DNA of 64,000 nucleotides from CAYSCX01 sp964429575 (lineage in GTDB: Bacteria; Desulfobacterota; Binatia; Binatales; Binataceae). Location: contig CAYSCX010000012.1 in the NCBI GenBank assembly GCA_964429575.1, forward strand, positions 1 to 64,000, in the 5' to 3' direction. Of this stretch, positions 8,592-16,545 are shown piece after piece; positions within the stretch are counted from its first letter, which is position 1, and each line of letters begins with the position of its first letter. The notes under the pieces are model-generated. The model was not told where the DNA came from. It saw only the letters and a program-made list of their open reading frames with translations, and searched no databases. The position numbers and the translations under genes are program-made.

Positions 8592-9515
8592 ATGAAGATC
8601 CTGGTTATGGGCGCGGGAGCGGTCGGCGGATACTTCGGGGCGCGGCTGCAGGCCGCGGGCGAAGAGGTTGTGTTCTGCGCGCGCGGTGAGAATCTGCGCG
8701 CGCTTCGCGAGCACGGCATCGAGATCACGAGCATCCGCGGCGATCTGAAGCTGCGCGTCACCGCAACCGACACGCCACGGACGGACGCGCCATACGACCT
8801 GGTGCTCTTCTGCGTCAAGTTCTATCAACTTGAATCAGCCGCACAGCAGCTTAACGGCTGTCTGGGGCCGGGCGGCGCGATCCTGTCGTTGCTCAACGGT
8901 GTGGAGAGCGAGGCGCGCCTCGCCGAGATCTTTGGCCGTGAGTCAGTGCTCGGCGGCAACGCGAGGCTCGGTGTGGAGTTGGTCGCGCCCGGGAAGATTG
9001 TGCAAATCAGCACCGGCCACCTCGAGTTCGGCGAGCTCGACGGCCGCTTCACCGATCGCGCGCGAAACTATGCGGCCGCATTCGAGCGCGCGGGAATCCT
9101 CGGCAGTCTCAGCGATCGCATCATGACCATACGCTGGGACAAGCTCATCTGGAATTCGGCATTCAACACTGTGACGACTCTGACGCGTCGCACGGTGGGC
9201 GAAGTGCTTGATGATCCCAGCGGACTTGAACTCGTGACGACGCTGATGCGTGAGACGTTGCGTGTAGCACAGGCCGATGGCGCGCAGCTTGGCGAGGATC
9301 GCGTCGAGGCGTTCCTCGCGCACTCTCGAAAGAACTTGCGCGCGCTGAAGACCTCGACGCAGCAGGATCTCGAGCGCGGTAAGCCGCTTGAATACGAAGC
9401 GCTCTCGGGCGCGGTGCTTCGCGCCGCCCGCCGTCACCGCATCGGCGTGCCGGCGACGCAAACGGTGTACGCGCTGCTAAAGCTCCTCGATAGCTCCAGG
9501 AGCGGTCGCAGGTAG
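8592..9515 (+). CDS. 2-dehydropantoate 2-reductase family protein (PanE/ApbA)
   Basis: NADPH-dependent reductase, 307 residues, the usual length. The Rossmann start reads MKILVMGAGAVGGYFGARL. Further family marks are CVKFYQLESA (the catalytic-domain hinge Lys region), LLNGVESEARL, the conserved RWDKLIWNSAFN with the catalytic Lys, and the C-terminal ST-QQDLERGKPLEYEAL segment. In the pantothenate pathway it reduces ketopantoate to pantoate. Many bacteria carry several paralogues with other 2-oxoacid substrates, and no panB or panC is nearby, so I leave the symbol blank. Closeness to coaE hints at CoA supply but is weak evidence. Converges on a GST gene with an 8-base gap. Confidence 0.9.
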   Translation: MKILVMGAGAVGGYFGARLQAAGEEVVFCARGENLRALREHGIEITSIRGDLKLRVTATDTPRTDAPYDLVLFCVKFYQLESAAQQLNGCLGPGGAILSLLNGVESEARLAEIFGRESVLGGNARLGVELVAPGKIVQISTGHLEFGELDGRFTDRARNYAAAFERAGILGSLSDRIMTIRWDKLIWNSAFNTVTTLTRRTVGEVLDDPSGLELVTTLMRETLRVAQADGAQLGEDRVEAFLAHSRKNLRALKTSTQQDLERGKPLEYEALSGAVLRAARRHRIGVPATQTVYALLKLLDSSRSGRR

Positions 9516-9523
9516 TCCGCGCT

Positions 9524-10246
9524 TTACCGGCGTTCGTACTGTCTCTGGCCGAACAAGTTGTTCCAGCTTTCCTTGTCGGGCTGCTGGTTTTCCTGCTGTG
9601 CCGCGCGCTTGCGCATCTCTTCGAGCACATCACCCATCACCGCAAGCCCGCGCTTCACCGCGGGACGCTCATTGATCTTGTCGTACCAGCGCTTTAGGTT
9701 CGGGTAGTCCTCAAGCGCCTGCCCCTGCCAGTTGTGCGACCTCAACCACGGCATCGTAGCGATGTCGGCGATTGAGTATTCGCCCGCAAGGTACTCGTGG
9801 TCGGCGAGCTGCTTGTCGATCACGCCGTAGATGCGTTTCGCTTCGTTGGTGTAGCGGTCGATTGCGTACGGGAGTTTCTCGGGGGCGTAGCGGCGGAAGT
9901 GATGCGCCTGCCCGAGCATCGGGCCGACGCTCGCCATCTGAAACATCAGCCACTCGAGCACGCTGTAACGGCCGGCGCCCTCGCGCGGCATCAGCTTTCC
10001 GGTTTTCTCGGCGAGATAGATCAGGATCGCGCCCGATTCCATGAGCGCGAGCGGCTTTCCGCCGGGGCCGTCGTGATCGACGATCGCCGGAATCTTGTTG
10101 TTGGGGCTGATCTTGAGAAACTCGGGCTTGAACTGATCGCCCTTGCCGATGTTTACGCCGATGACATTGTACGGGAGGCCGAGTTCCTCGAGCGCGATGG
10201 TGACCTTGTAGCCGTTGGGCGTAATCCAAAAATAGACGTCGATCAT
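9524..10246 (-). CDS. glutathione S-transferase, Nu class (YghU/YfcG-like)
   Basis: A 240-residue two-domain GST. The thioredoxin-like N-terminus carries TPNGYKVTIALEELGLPY, then SPNNKIPAIVDHD and LMESGAILIYLAEKTG, all characteristic of the Nu class, which uses a Thr/Asn pair near the N-terminus and acts as a disulfide-bond reductase or peroxidase. The C-terminal helical domain contains EYSIADIATMPWLRSHNWQG. The start is the ATG at 10246, which has an AGGAG about seven bases upstream; the longer open frame before it is not needed. Cytoplasmic. Probable role in glutathione-linked redox or detoxification chemistry. Confidence 0.9.
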   Translation of the reverse strand: MIDVYFWITPNGYKVTIALEELGLPYNVIGVNIGKGDQFKPEFLKISPNNKIPAIVDHDGPGGKPLALMESGAILIYLAEKTGKLMPREGAGRYSVLEWLMFQMASVGPMLGQAHHFRRYAPEKLPYAIDRYTNEAKRIYGVIDKQLADHEYLAGEYSIADIATMPWLRSHNWQGQALEDYPNLKRWYDKINERPAVKRGLAVMGDVLEEMRKRAAQQENQQPDKESWNNLFGQRQYERR

Positions 10247-10345
10247 CGGGGGCTCCTTGAGCGTTGGCGGGCTAAGACGATCCCGCCGGGGCGACCTCTC
10301 CGCCACTGTGCGCGCGGGTAACGCACGACGCAAGGCGAAAGATGA

Positions 10346-10552
10346 CTAGACAGGTGGCAAATGGTGAAGCGCCGCGGTCTGCGTCTCCTTCTCGATTTCC
10401 TGCGGCACGTCCTCGGTAAACCAGTAGATGATCGCGGTGTAGGAGACGACGAACATGATCGCGGTGATGATCGCGATCATCGCGACGCGCCGGCGGCGAC
10501 GGGAGCGATGGTGCGCCGCGTGGTCGTGAGTTTGATGATGGTGCTCCGCCAT
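10346..10552 (-). CDS. small His-rich single-pass membrane protein
   Basis: A 68-residue protein I cannot place in a family. The first 15 residues are His-rich (AEHHHQTHDHAAHH), followed by a block of arginines, one hydrophobic helix (about residues 24-45) and an acidic then His-containing tail. By the positive-inside rule the His-rich end would be cytoplasmic. It begins 22 bases after the prfB stop on the same strand with a GAGG just upstream of the ATG, so it is probably the last gene of that transcript. The His cluster suggests metal binding, which is inference only. Confidence 0.6.
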   Translation of the reverse strand: MAEHHHQTHDHAAHHRSRRRRRVAMIAIITAIMFVVSYTAIIYWFTEDVPQEIEKETQTAALHHLPPV

Positions 10553-10574
10553 TTCGCCTCATTCTCGGGGCCGA

Positions 10575-11706
10575 CTACTGCGCGGCGGCCGCCTCGGCGT
10601 CGCCCTTTCGCACCCCCATCAAGTACGCCTCGATGAACTGATCAATGTCGCCGTCGAGTACCGCGTCGGCATTGCCAACCGCGACGCCGGTGCGGTGGTC
10701 CTTCACCATGCGGTACGGCTGCAGCACGTAGGACCGGATCTGGCTGCCCCACGCGATGTCCTTCTTTTCCTTGGTGAACTTCTCGAGCTCCTCCTTTTTC
10801 TTCCGCTCCTCAAGTTCGAACAGCCGCGCGCGCAGGATTTTCATCGCCATCGCGCGGTTCTTGTGCTGCGAGCGCTCGTTCTGGCAGGTGACGACGATGC
10901 CGCTCGGAATGTGAGTGAAGCGCACGGCGGAGTCGGTCTTGTTGACGTGCTGGCCGCCGGCGCCGCTCGCGCGGAACGTATCGATGCGCAGGTCCGCAGG
11001 GTTGATCACGACTTCGACCTTGTCGTCAATCGCGGGATAGACGAACACCGATGCGAACGACGTGTGGCGTCGCGCGTTCGCGTCGTAAGGCGAAATCCTG
11101 ACGAGCCGGTGGATGCCCGCCTCGGCGCGCAGATAGCCGTAGGCGTACTCGCCCTCGACCGTGAATGTCGCGTTTTTGATTCCGCCGCCATCGCCGGGTT
11201 GCAGGTCGGCCAAATCCACATTGTAGCGGTGACGCTCCGCCCAGCGGAGGTAAAGCCGCATAAGCATCTCCGCCCAGTCCTGCGCCTCGAGACCGCCGGC
11301 GCCGGGATGAATCGAGACGATCGCGTCGAGGCGGTCGTACTCGCCGGAAAGCATCACCTGAAGTTCACGCTGTTCAAGCTCGGTGCGCGCGGAATCTAGA
11401 GCCGCTTCGGTTTCGCGCGCGGCTTCGCTGTCCTCCGCGCCGTCCTCCTCGGCCATCTGGAGGAACATGCGCGCTTCATCGAGCCGCTCGCGGAGCCGCC
11501 GGTAAGAGTCGAGCTGCTGCTTTATCTGGTCCTGTTCCTTGAGCACGGCCTGCGCCGCGTCGGGACGGTCCCAGAAGTCAGTCTTGGACGAGAGTTCGAG
11601 AAGTTGTTTCTGGCGCGCTTCTAATGAGGAGACGTCAAAGACGCCTCCCGAGCTTGTCGGCGCGCGAGTCGAGGTCGGTCAGTTGTTGTCGAAGGTCGGA
11701 TAGCAT
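10575..11706 (-). CDS. prfB: peptide chain release factor 2, with programmed +1 frameshift
   Basis: RF2 ends translation at UGA and UAA. The gene starts at ATG 11706 and runs 23 codons to CTT TGA; ribosomes must shift +1 at CTT (11640-11638) to read on from GAC (11636) to the stop at 10575, giving about 376 residues. The GGQ motif that triggers hydrolysis is present (ASGAGGQHVNKTDSAVR), as is SQHKNRAMAMK. The stop-recognition tripeptide reads SPY in VRISPYDANARRHTSF, where RF2 normally has SPF. The codon-24 UGA lets RF2 regulate its own synthesis. Upstream lies the TcmP cassette; downstream a small membrane-protein gene. Confidence 0.95.
11635..11649 (-). promoter_or_regulatory. prfB: prfB programmed +1 frameshift site
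   Basis: On the minus strand the internal Shine-Dalgarno GGGAGG (11649-11644) is followed by CGT, then CTT TGA C. The three-base gap between the purine run and CTT equals that of the well-studied E. coli site. The in-frame TGA is codon 24. This is established prfB autoregulation and is read directly from the sequence. Confidence 0.93.
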
Positions 11707-11758
11707 CGTGAATCTTGTCCCGTCGGCCAAATCGCTCGCCGGGTCAGCGAACAAATCT

Positions 11759-11787
11759 ATTATGACAGAAAACGCGCCGCTATTGAA
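11759..11787 (-). promoter_or_regulatory. candidate prfB promoter
   Basis: On the minus strand TTCAAT (11787-11782), 17 bases, then CATAAT (11764-11759), a 5/6 match to the -10. The implied start is about 45 bases before the prfB ATG. The -35 is weak (3/6). Confidence 0.4.
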
Positions 11788-11791
11788 CTAC

Positions 11792-11813
11792 GCCTCCCGA
11801 GCTTACGGGAGGC
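11792..11813 (-). terminator. hairpin downstream of tcmP
   Basis: GCCTCCCG (11792-11799) and CGGGAGGC (11806-11813) form a perfect 8-bp stem with a 6-base loop, about 50 bases beyond the tcmP-like stop. No run of T follows, so intrinsic termination is uncertain. One arm repeats the prfB frameshift stimulator exactly. Confidence 0.45.
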
Positions 11814-11864
11814 CGCGCTTCGGCGCGTCGTCATGAGGCTTACCGTATGGCGCATCCACGCTTG

Positions 11865-13007
11865 CTAGCGTCGCCACACAAGGAAGTTCCCTTTTCCACG
11901 CTGTGGCACTCGTTGTCTCTCCTGCAGTCCGCCAAGTTCAAGATTCCCCGCATCCGCCCACTCGCGAATCCATTTCTTGAGGTCGCGGTCCCAGACAAGT
12001 TGATTGGTGAGCGCTAGAGACCACACTTCGTCGTATTCGACGCGGCCATGGCGCTGCAAAAGCTCTTGGACCGATCTTCGAGCGAAGCCGGTATAACGTT
12101 GGCGCAGCGACTCATAGAAATGGGGGTCGTGGAGTTGGGAGGCTGCAAATAGCTCCGCTTGTTGCTGGCGGCTAATTCGCTTTCGCTGCCCTGCCTTTGC
12201 GCGCTGCGTCTCCATAACCTTCATCGCGCGCTCTTCCGCCTGCTTGAATACTTCGACGCCTTTCGGACTACGCGTGCAGTACAACAGATGAAAGGAGGTG
12301 CGGTTGACGTCAGGACGAAGGATTCGTGCAGCACATACCTGACTAAAGTGTCCAACCTGCTTGACCATGTCGCTGTACGATTGCAGAGCTGCGTCCTCTC
12401 GGTCATTTCCAGACAGAGAACCGAGGTTGATTCGAGATGTCGGTGAACCAAGTAAAGAAGGGAAACTCTGCTCCACAAAGCGCACGATCGAATTCGTCAT
12501 GAAGCTGATCAGCACCTCGGACGGATCAATTCTCAGAAGCGGATCGATTGCCGTCAGGGGGAAACCACTCCAGCCCTTCGGATCAATAAAGATGAACGGA
12601 AAGTTGCCCGGTCCGCCTTTCCTAATGAAGTCGAGGATATCGGCGATTTCGCCCGTAAGCTCGCCGTTTACTGTTCGTATGTCGACATCAGCTATCGAAC
12701 TGGCGAATCTATGCAATTTCTGGAACGCAGCGAGATCCATTTCAAGAAAATAACACCGCAGCTTCAGTGCCCGTCCGTGAGATTTGAGCGACTCTCTAGC
12801 CAACCGTAGTTCGTTGATAGCAATTTGGAATGAGCTGTCGGCCAAGTTCTCTGAGCGCACATTCCACGGACCAGAGAAACAATCGACATATGTGATTGCG
12901 GTGTAGCGAAACCCGATGATGTGCGCAAAACGACGCAGGCACTGACTGAGAATGAAGTGTTTTACCTCCGTCTGTTCGCGACCCTCGTACAGTGATATGT
13001 CGTCCAA
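11865..13007 (-). CDS. tcmP: three-Cys-motif partner protein TcmP
   Basis: A 380-residue protein recognisable as TcmP, a family named for its constant pairing with three-Cys-motif proteins such as its neighbour here. Family-like stretches are YEGREQTEVKHFIL near the N-terminus, TYVDCFSGPWN around residues 39-49, FIFIDPKGWSGFPL near the middle and ISFMTNS shortly after. The DCFSGP and FIDPKG pair resembles the motifs of Rossmann-type methyltransferases, but no activity has been established that I know of. The start is TTG, preceded by a GGGTGGGA purine run. GC content is visibly lower than in the flanking genes, which suggests transfer. It follows the DUF5131 gene by 36 bases. Confidence 0.85.
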   Translation of the reverse strand: MDDISLYEGREQTEVKHFILSQCLRRFAHIIGFRYTAITYVDCFSGPWNVRSENLADSSFQIAINELRLARESLKSHGRALKLRCYFLEMDLAAFQKLHRFASSIADVDIRTVNGELTGEIADILDFIRKGGPGNFPFIFIDPKGWSGFPLTAIDPLLRIDPSEVLISFMTNSIVRFVEQSFPSLLGSPTSRINLGSLSGNDREDAALQSYSDMVKQVGHFSQVCAARILRPDVNRTSFHLLYCTRSPKGVEVFKQAEERAMKVMETQRAKAGQRKRISRQQQAELFAASQLHDPHFYESLRQRYTGFARRSVQELLQRHGRVEYDEVWSLALTNQLVWDRDLKKWIREWADAGNLELGGLQERQRVPQRGKGNFLVWRR

Positions 13008-13043
13008 GATCCCACCCTTTGAGACGCTCTCAATTACATCGAT

Positions 13044-13814
13044 CTACGCGGACGGCGACGTGCGATCATTGGATTGCTGGCTGATGGCGGATGGCGAAGG
13101 GAATTCGCTGTAGATTCGGCCTTTCAGTTTCCGACCGGTCTCATGCTTCCGCGGGCCGCCCCATTGCTTGAAGAAAAATGGCACTCCGAACTCTCTACAT
13201 TGACGGAAGATTGATATTACCCAATCTTGGTTCATTGGTCTTGCGCCAGGGCCGCTTTCTCCGCCAACGATCACCCAATCGATTGCAGTCAGATCAAGCT
13301 TTCCAAGATCCTCTAACAAAGGTTCGATCGACAGGAATCTCACACGGGCCGGAGTTCGACGCAGCGCCTCAATTCTGCGTAGACCATACGATTTATCTTC
13401 CACACTTACTCCGAACCAAACATGAGGCAGCATGGCGAGCCAATTGAGCGGGCCAGTTAGAAGTTCGTTCATCCGTTCGTGGCGCTTCGTCAGGATTTGG
13501 TAGATATGCCAGTCGGCCTCCGCGATGACTTTTCCCACTCGGACGATGTAGTCTGTTGGAACACCCTCCTGAAAGAGATCGCTCATCGAATTTACGAAGA
13601 TCCGCCGACTCGCTTTCCAGCGCAGTGGTTCGGTTAGCTTTCCGGGAACAAGCCTTAAATCGAATCCGCTCTCGTAGGGGTGGCCCCGCACGCCCCGAAA
13701 TCTCTCTGCGAAACGCTCGGCGTAGCAAAACTTACAACCCGGGCTGATCTTTACGCATCCCCGCACTGGGTTCCATGTTGCGTCCGTCCATTCGATGGTC
13801 GAAGCAATGCTCAT
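13044..13814 (-). CDS. DUF5131 / phage Gp37-Gp68-like three-Cys-motif protein
   Basis: A 256-residue protein starting MSIASTIEWTDATWNPVRGC. The three cysteines C20, C27 and C30 (C-x6-C-x2-C, ending KFCYAERFAERF) resemble a radical-SAM type iron-sulfur site; the rest (FVNSMSDLFQEGVP, WHIYQILTKR, WFGVSVED, RFLSIEPLLEDLG, WVIVGGESGPGARPM, FFFKQWGG) is a close match to the family often labelled phage Gp37/Gp68. Such proteins occur in phages, plasmids and genomic islands, commonly beside TcmP. Function unknown; nucleic-acid or nucleotide modification is a guess. First gene of the cassette, with its own promoter at 13833-13861 and an AGGGG about nine bases before ATG. Confidence 0.88.
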   Translation of the reverse strand: MSIASTIEWTDATWNPVRGCVKISPGCKFCYAERFAERFRGVRGHPYESGFDLRLVPGKLTEPLRWKASRRIFVNSMSDLFQEGVPTDYIVRVGKVIAEADWHIYQILTKRHERMNELLTGPLNWLAMLPHVWFGVSVEDKSYGLRRIEALRRTPARVRFLSIEPLLEDLGKLDLTAIDWVIVGGESGPGARPMNQDWVISIFRQCREFGVPFFFKQWGGPRKHETGRKLKGRIYSEFPSPSAISQQSNDRTSPSA

Positions 13815-13832
13815 GTTCTTTTCCCCTCTCGG

Positions 13833-13861
13833 ATCCTAGGCGAAGAAAGAGCGAATCTCAA
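13833..13861 (-). promoter_or_regulatory. promoter of the DUF5131-TcmP cassette
   Basis: On the minus strand TTGAGA (13861-13856; 5/6), a 17-base spacer, then TAGGAT (13838-13833; 4/6), about 20 bases before the DUF5131 ATG. It shows the pair can be expressed independently of the lnt transcript. Confidence 0.55.
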
Positions 13862-13892
13862 TGGTCCATCCATTTTGGCCTGCGCGCCAGCA

Positions 13893-15506
13893 TCAACCAG
13901 CGCCGTTTGCGGAGAGGATTTGCTCCACCACCGCCTCGAGCGGCTTTGGCCGGCGCGGCCAGCGCCAGCCGATCACCAAACCAATCGCAGTCAGCGCGAA
14001 ACAGATCTCTGAAAAAAGATCACCGACCATCGTGTAGAGCGTGCGTGAGTTGCGCCACGACACGTCCTCGATCTGGGTGCCGCGCTTGAAGAGCGGAGTT
14101 GCGGCGGTAATCTCGCCAGTCGGTAGAATGATGGCGCTGATGCCCGTCTGCGCGTCGCGAATCATCGGCACCTTGTTTTCCGCCGAGCGCAGCGCCGCCA
14201 TCGCGAGCGCCTGATAGGGCGCGGAACTCTCCCCGTACCACGCGTCGTTGGTGATGTTCACCAGCACGTTGGCGCCTGCTTTGACGGCTCGGCGGGTGAG
14301 ATCGGGAAAGACGCTCTCATAGCAGATTAGAACGCCGAGCTTTGCGCCATGGACGTCGAAGACCGTCTGCCGCGTACCCGGAATCAAATCGCCGAATCCC
14401 TCGACCACGCGATTCACGAACATCCCTAGCAGCTTGCGCGCCGGTACGTATTCGCCAAATGGCACCAGTTGCATCTTGTCGTACCAGCCATTGATCTCGC
14501 CGTCTGCCGAAACGACGTAAGCGCGATTGTAGAATCCCACCCGGCCGTCCTCGGCGCCCATCGCGGGAGCACCGAACAGAATCGGTTCGCCCGATTGACG
14601 CGCGAGTCCAAGCAGCGCGGCGCGGTAGGAGGAGTAGTCCGCCATCTCCGCGGAATAGTGATCGTCCGGCTGGAACAGGAACGCCGCGGCAGCCTCGGGC
14701 CACACCACCAACTGCGCGCCCCGCCGTGCCGCGGCCGCAGTCTCTTCCTGATACACGCGGAAGCTCGACGCAAGGTGAGCTGGATCCCACTTGATCGATT
14801 GCGCAATGTTGCCCTGGACCATCGCGACCTTCATGCTGCCCTCGACCGGTGCGGTTGCGAGTTGACGCTGACGCAGAGTCCCGAAGGCGAACACAACGAT
14901 CATGAGTGCGGTGAGAGCACCGAGGCTGGTCACTTGAAGGCGTCGCGTGCCGCGTCGGAACACAACCGTGTAGATCACTGCGTTGAAGAGCAGAATGAGC
15001 GCGGAGACGCCGTAGACGCCGGTGAATTCGGAAAGTTGAATTACCTCAAGGTTGCGGTACGCCGTATAGCCGACCAGGTTCCACGGAAATCCGATCGGGA
15101 AGAAGCTGCGCAGCCATTCGAACGCCGTCCACCCAAGCGGCATCGTGACGACCATCGGAATTCTGAGCCGGCGCGCGATGAACTCGCCGGACCAGATCGC
15201 GCCCATCGTGTTGATCGCCATCACCGCCGAAAGCAGGAGCATCGGCAGGATCGCAAATTCCACGCGGACGCCGGCGAAGTCGGTTAGAGGAATCACGATC
15301 CAGTACATCGAGCCGACGTAACAGGCGAGGCCCTGGAGGTATGCGTAGCGCGCGACGCGTCCCAACGGTTCGCCTTCGATCGCGTAGAAGAGCGGAACGA
15401 ACGCCGCCCATGCGAACAGGCTCAAGTCGAACTTCGGATACGCGAGGGCAAGCGCGAGGCCGCTCGCGACGACGAGGAGAGTGCGAGTGAGGGTGTTCTG
15501 CGACAT
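13893..15506 (-). CDS. lnt: apolipoprotein N-acyltransferase
   Basis: Inner-membrane enzyme that adds the third acyl chain to lipoproteins. 537 residues, normal for the family. The N-terminal third is hydrophobic with several helices and the typical WTAFEWLRSFFPIGFPW segment. The periplasmic nitrilase-like domain has the catalytic triad motifs: Glu in VVWPEAA, Lys in YDKMQLVPFGEYVP and Cys in GVLICYESVFPD. A last helix follows near the C-terminus. The ATG at 15506 shares one base with the stop of the upstream gene (TGATG), which points to coupling. Several predicted lipoproteins in this window would be substrates. Confidence 0.95.
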   Translation of the reverse strand: MSQNTLTRTLLVVASGLALALAYPKFDLSLFAWAAFVPLFYAIEGEPLGRVARYAYLQGLACYVGSMYWIVIPLTDFAGVRVEFAILPMLLLSAVMAINTMGAIWSGEFIARRLRIPMVVTMPLGWTAFEWLRSFFPIGFPWNLVGYTAYRNLEVIQLSEFTGVYGVSALILLFNAVIYTVVFRRGTRRLQVTSLGALTALMIVVFAFGTLRQRQLATAPVEGSMKVAMVQGNIAQSIKWDPAHLASSFRVYQEETAAAARRGAQLVVWPEAAAAFLFQPDDHYSAEMADYSSYRAALLGLARQSGEPILFGAPAMGAEDGRVGFYNRAYVVSADGEINGWYDKMQLVPFGEYVPARKLLGMFVNRVVEGFGDLIPGTRQTVFDVHGAKLGVLICYESVFPDLTRRAVKAGANVLVNITNDAWYGESSAPYQALAMAALRSAENKVPMIRDAQTGISAIILPTGEITAATPLFKRGTQIEDVSWRNSRTLYTMVGDLFSEICFALTAIGLVIGWRWPRRPKPLEAVVEQILSANGAG

Positions 15507-16060
15507 CACTTGCGCACGCCCCCAAGTTCGCCCACCGGAAGTACTCCGGCGCACGGCGGGTGACCCTCGAAGCAGTCGTAAAGCTCGTCTGCGTCGCGCC
15601 AACCGCCGACGAGCGCGACGCAGCTTCGCGCGTCGAGGCGCAAATCGCCGGGGACGCGCCACTCGCGCTCGAACGTCCAGTCAACCGATCGCCGGCTCTG
15701 AAGATCGATGTTCACCGCCCGCCAGTGTTCGTCCGGGTTCAAGATCGCCGACGCTTCCTTCCACGGTAGATAAATCGCCGGGCGCGCGCCGTTGATGAAA
15801 GCATAGCGTTTGTCGATCGCGATCCCGAACGGCTGGTAGCGTCGGCGGTTGCGCGGCTGGAGGAGCTCGGAGAGTTCGCCCAGCGGCATATCGAACAGAC
15901 ACACCACGCTGCTACGGCCGCGAACCATGCGTCGCGAGCCGCGGATGACGCCGCCCTGGAGGATTGCGATGAGATTGTCGAGCGCGGAAGCGCGAGCCGA
16001 CGCGCGCGTGAAATGCATCAGCATCGCGCCATCCGCGGCTCGTGCGGGCCGGGGTCTCAT
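15506..16060 (-). CDS. conserved hypothetical protein between ybeY and lnt
   Basis: A 184-residue protein that I do not recognise with certainty. It starts in an ATGA overlap with the ybeY stop and ends in a TGATG overlap with the lnt start, so it is translated within that operon. Visible features: MLMHFTRASARAS near residue 13, NLIAILQGGVIRGS, VVCLFDMPLGELSELL, RRYQPFGIAIDKRYAF, and VDWTFEREWRVPGDLRL near 130. The HFT...NL..IL..G start together with an EREWRV element recalls small proteins with an ADP-ribosyltransferase-like fold, but that is a resemblance from memory. No signal peptide or membrane helix. An internal ATG at 16024 is an alternative start. Confidence 0.75.
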   Translation of the reverse strand: MRPRPARAADGAMLMHFTRASARASALDNLIAILQGGVIRGSRRMVRGRSSVVCLFDMPLGELSELLQPRNRRRYQPFGIAIDKRYAFINGARPAIYLPWKEASAILNPDEHWRAVNIDLQSRRSVDWTFEREWRVPGDLRLDARSCVALVGGWRDADELYDCFEGHPPCAGVLPVGELGGVRK

Positions 16061-16539
16061 GCTGGCTGCGAACGGCGGTGATTTTGCGCAAGCATCATCG
16101 CAAGCGCGCGTTCTTTCGCGAACATTCGGCGCGCCGCGGCGGGCGAGCGCTCATGATCGTAGCCGATCAGGTGCAGGCACCCATGGATGAGGAGTGCGCG
16201 GAGGCGCTCCTTGAGGGGGACTCCGAGTTCGAGCGCCTGGCGGCGGGCGGTGTCGATTGAAATCACGATGTCGCCGAGCGCGAGGTTGCGTGCGTCGCGC
16301 GCGCGAATCCGGCGGCGGGCGCCGGAATCGGCCAGCAGCGGAAATGAAAGGACGTCGGTCGGCTCATCCTTCTTGCGATATTTGCGATTGAGCGCAAGAA
16401 TCGCGCGATCGCTGGTAATGACGACCGATAGCTCCGCGACGTCGAGGCGAAGTTCGCGCAGCATGCGCGCTGCATCGGTCTTGAGAGCGTGCGCATAGCG
16501 GCGCGCCGACGCGCAGTCGCATCGAAGCTCGACACTCAC
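16057..16539 (-). CDS. ybeY: endoribonuclease YbeY (16S rRNA maturation)
   Basis: Zinc-dependent RNase acting in 16S rRNA 3'-end maturation and ribosome quality control. 160 residues. The metal site is clear: HGCLHLIGYDHE with His119, His123 and His129. NRKYRKKDEPTDVLSFP upstream is the other family signature. It starts 6 bases after the phoH stop and its stop overlaps the next gene by ATGA, continuing the common phoH-ybeY order. Confidence 0.95.
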   Translation of the reverse strand: MSVELRCDCASARRYAHALKTDAARMLRELRLDVAELSVVITSDRAILALNRKYRKKDEPTDVLSFPLLADSGARRRIRARDARNLALGDIVISIDTARRQALELGVPLKERLRALLIHGCLHLIGYDHERSPAAARRMFAKERALAMMLAQNHRRSQPA

Positions 16540-16545
16540 GATTGC

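Noticed and set aside
8499..8828. N-terminal extension of the CobS-like frame to 8828
   Set aside because: Those 110 codons are antisense to the PanE-like gene and do not resemble CobS; GTG 8498 gives the normal CobS length.
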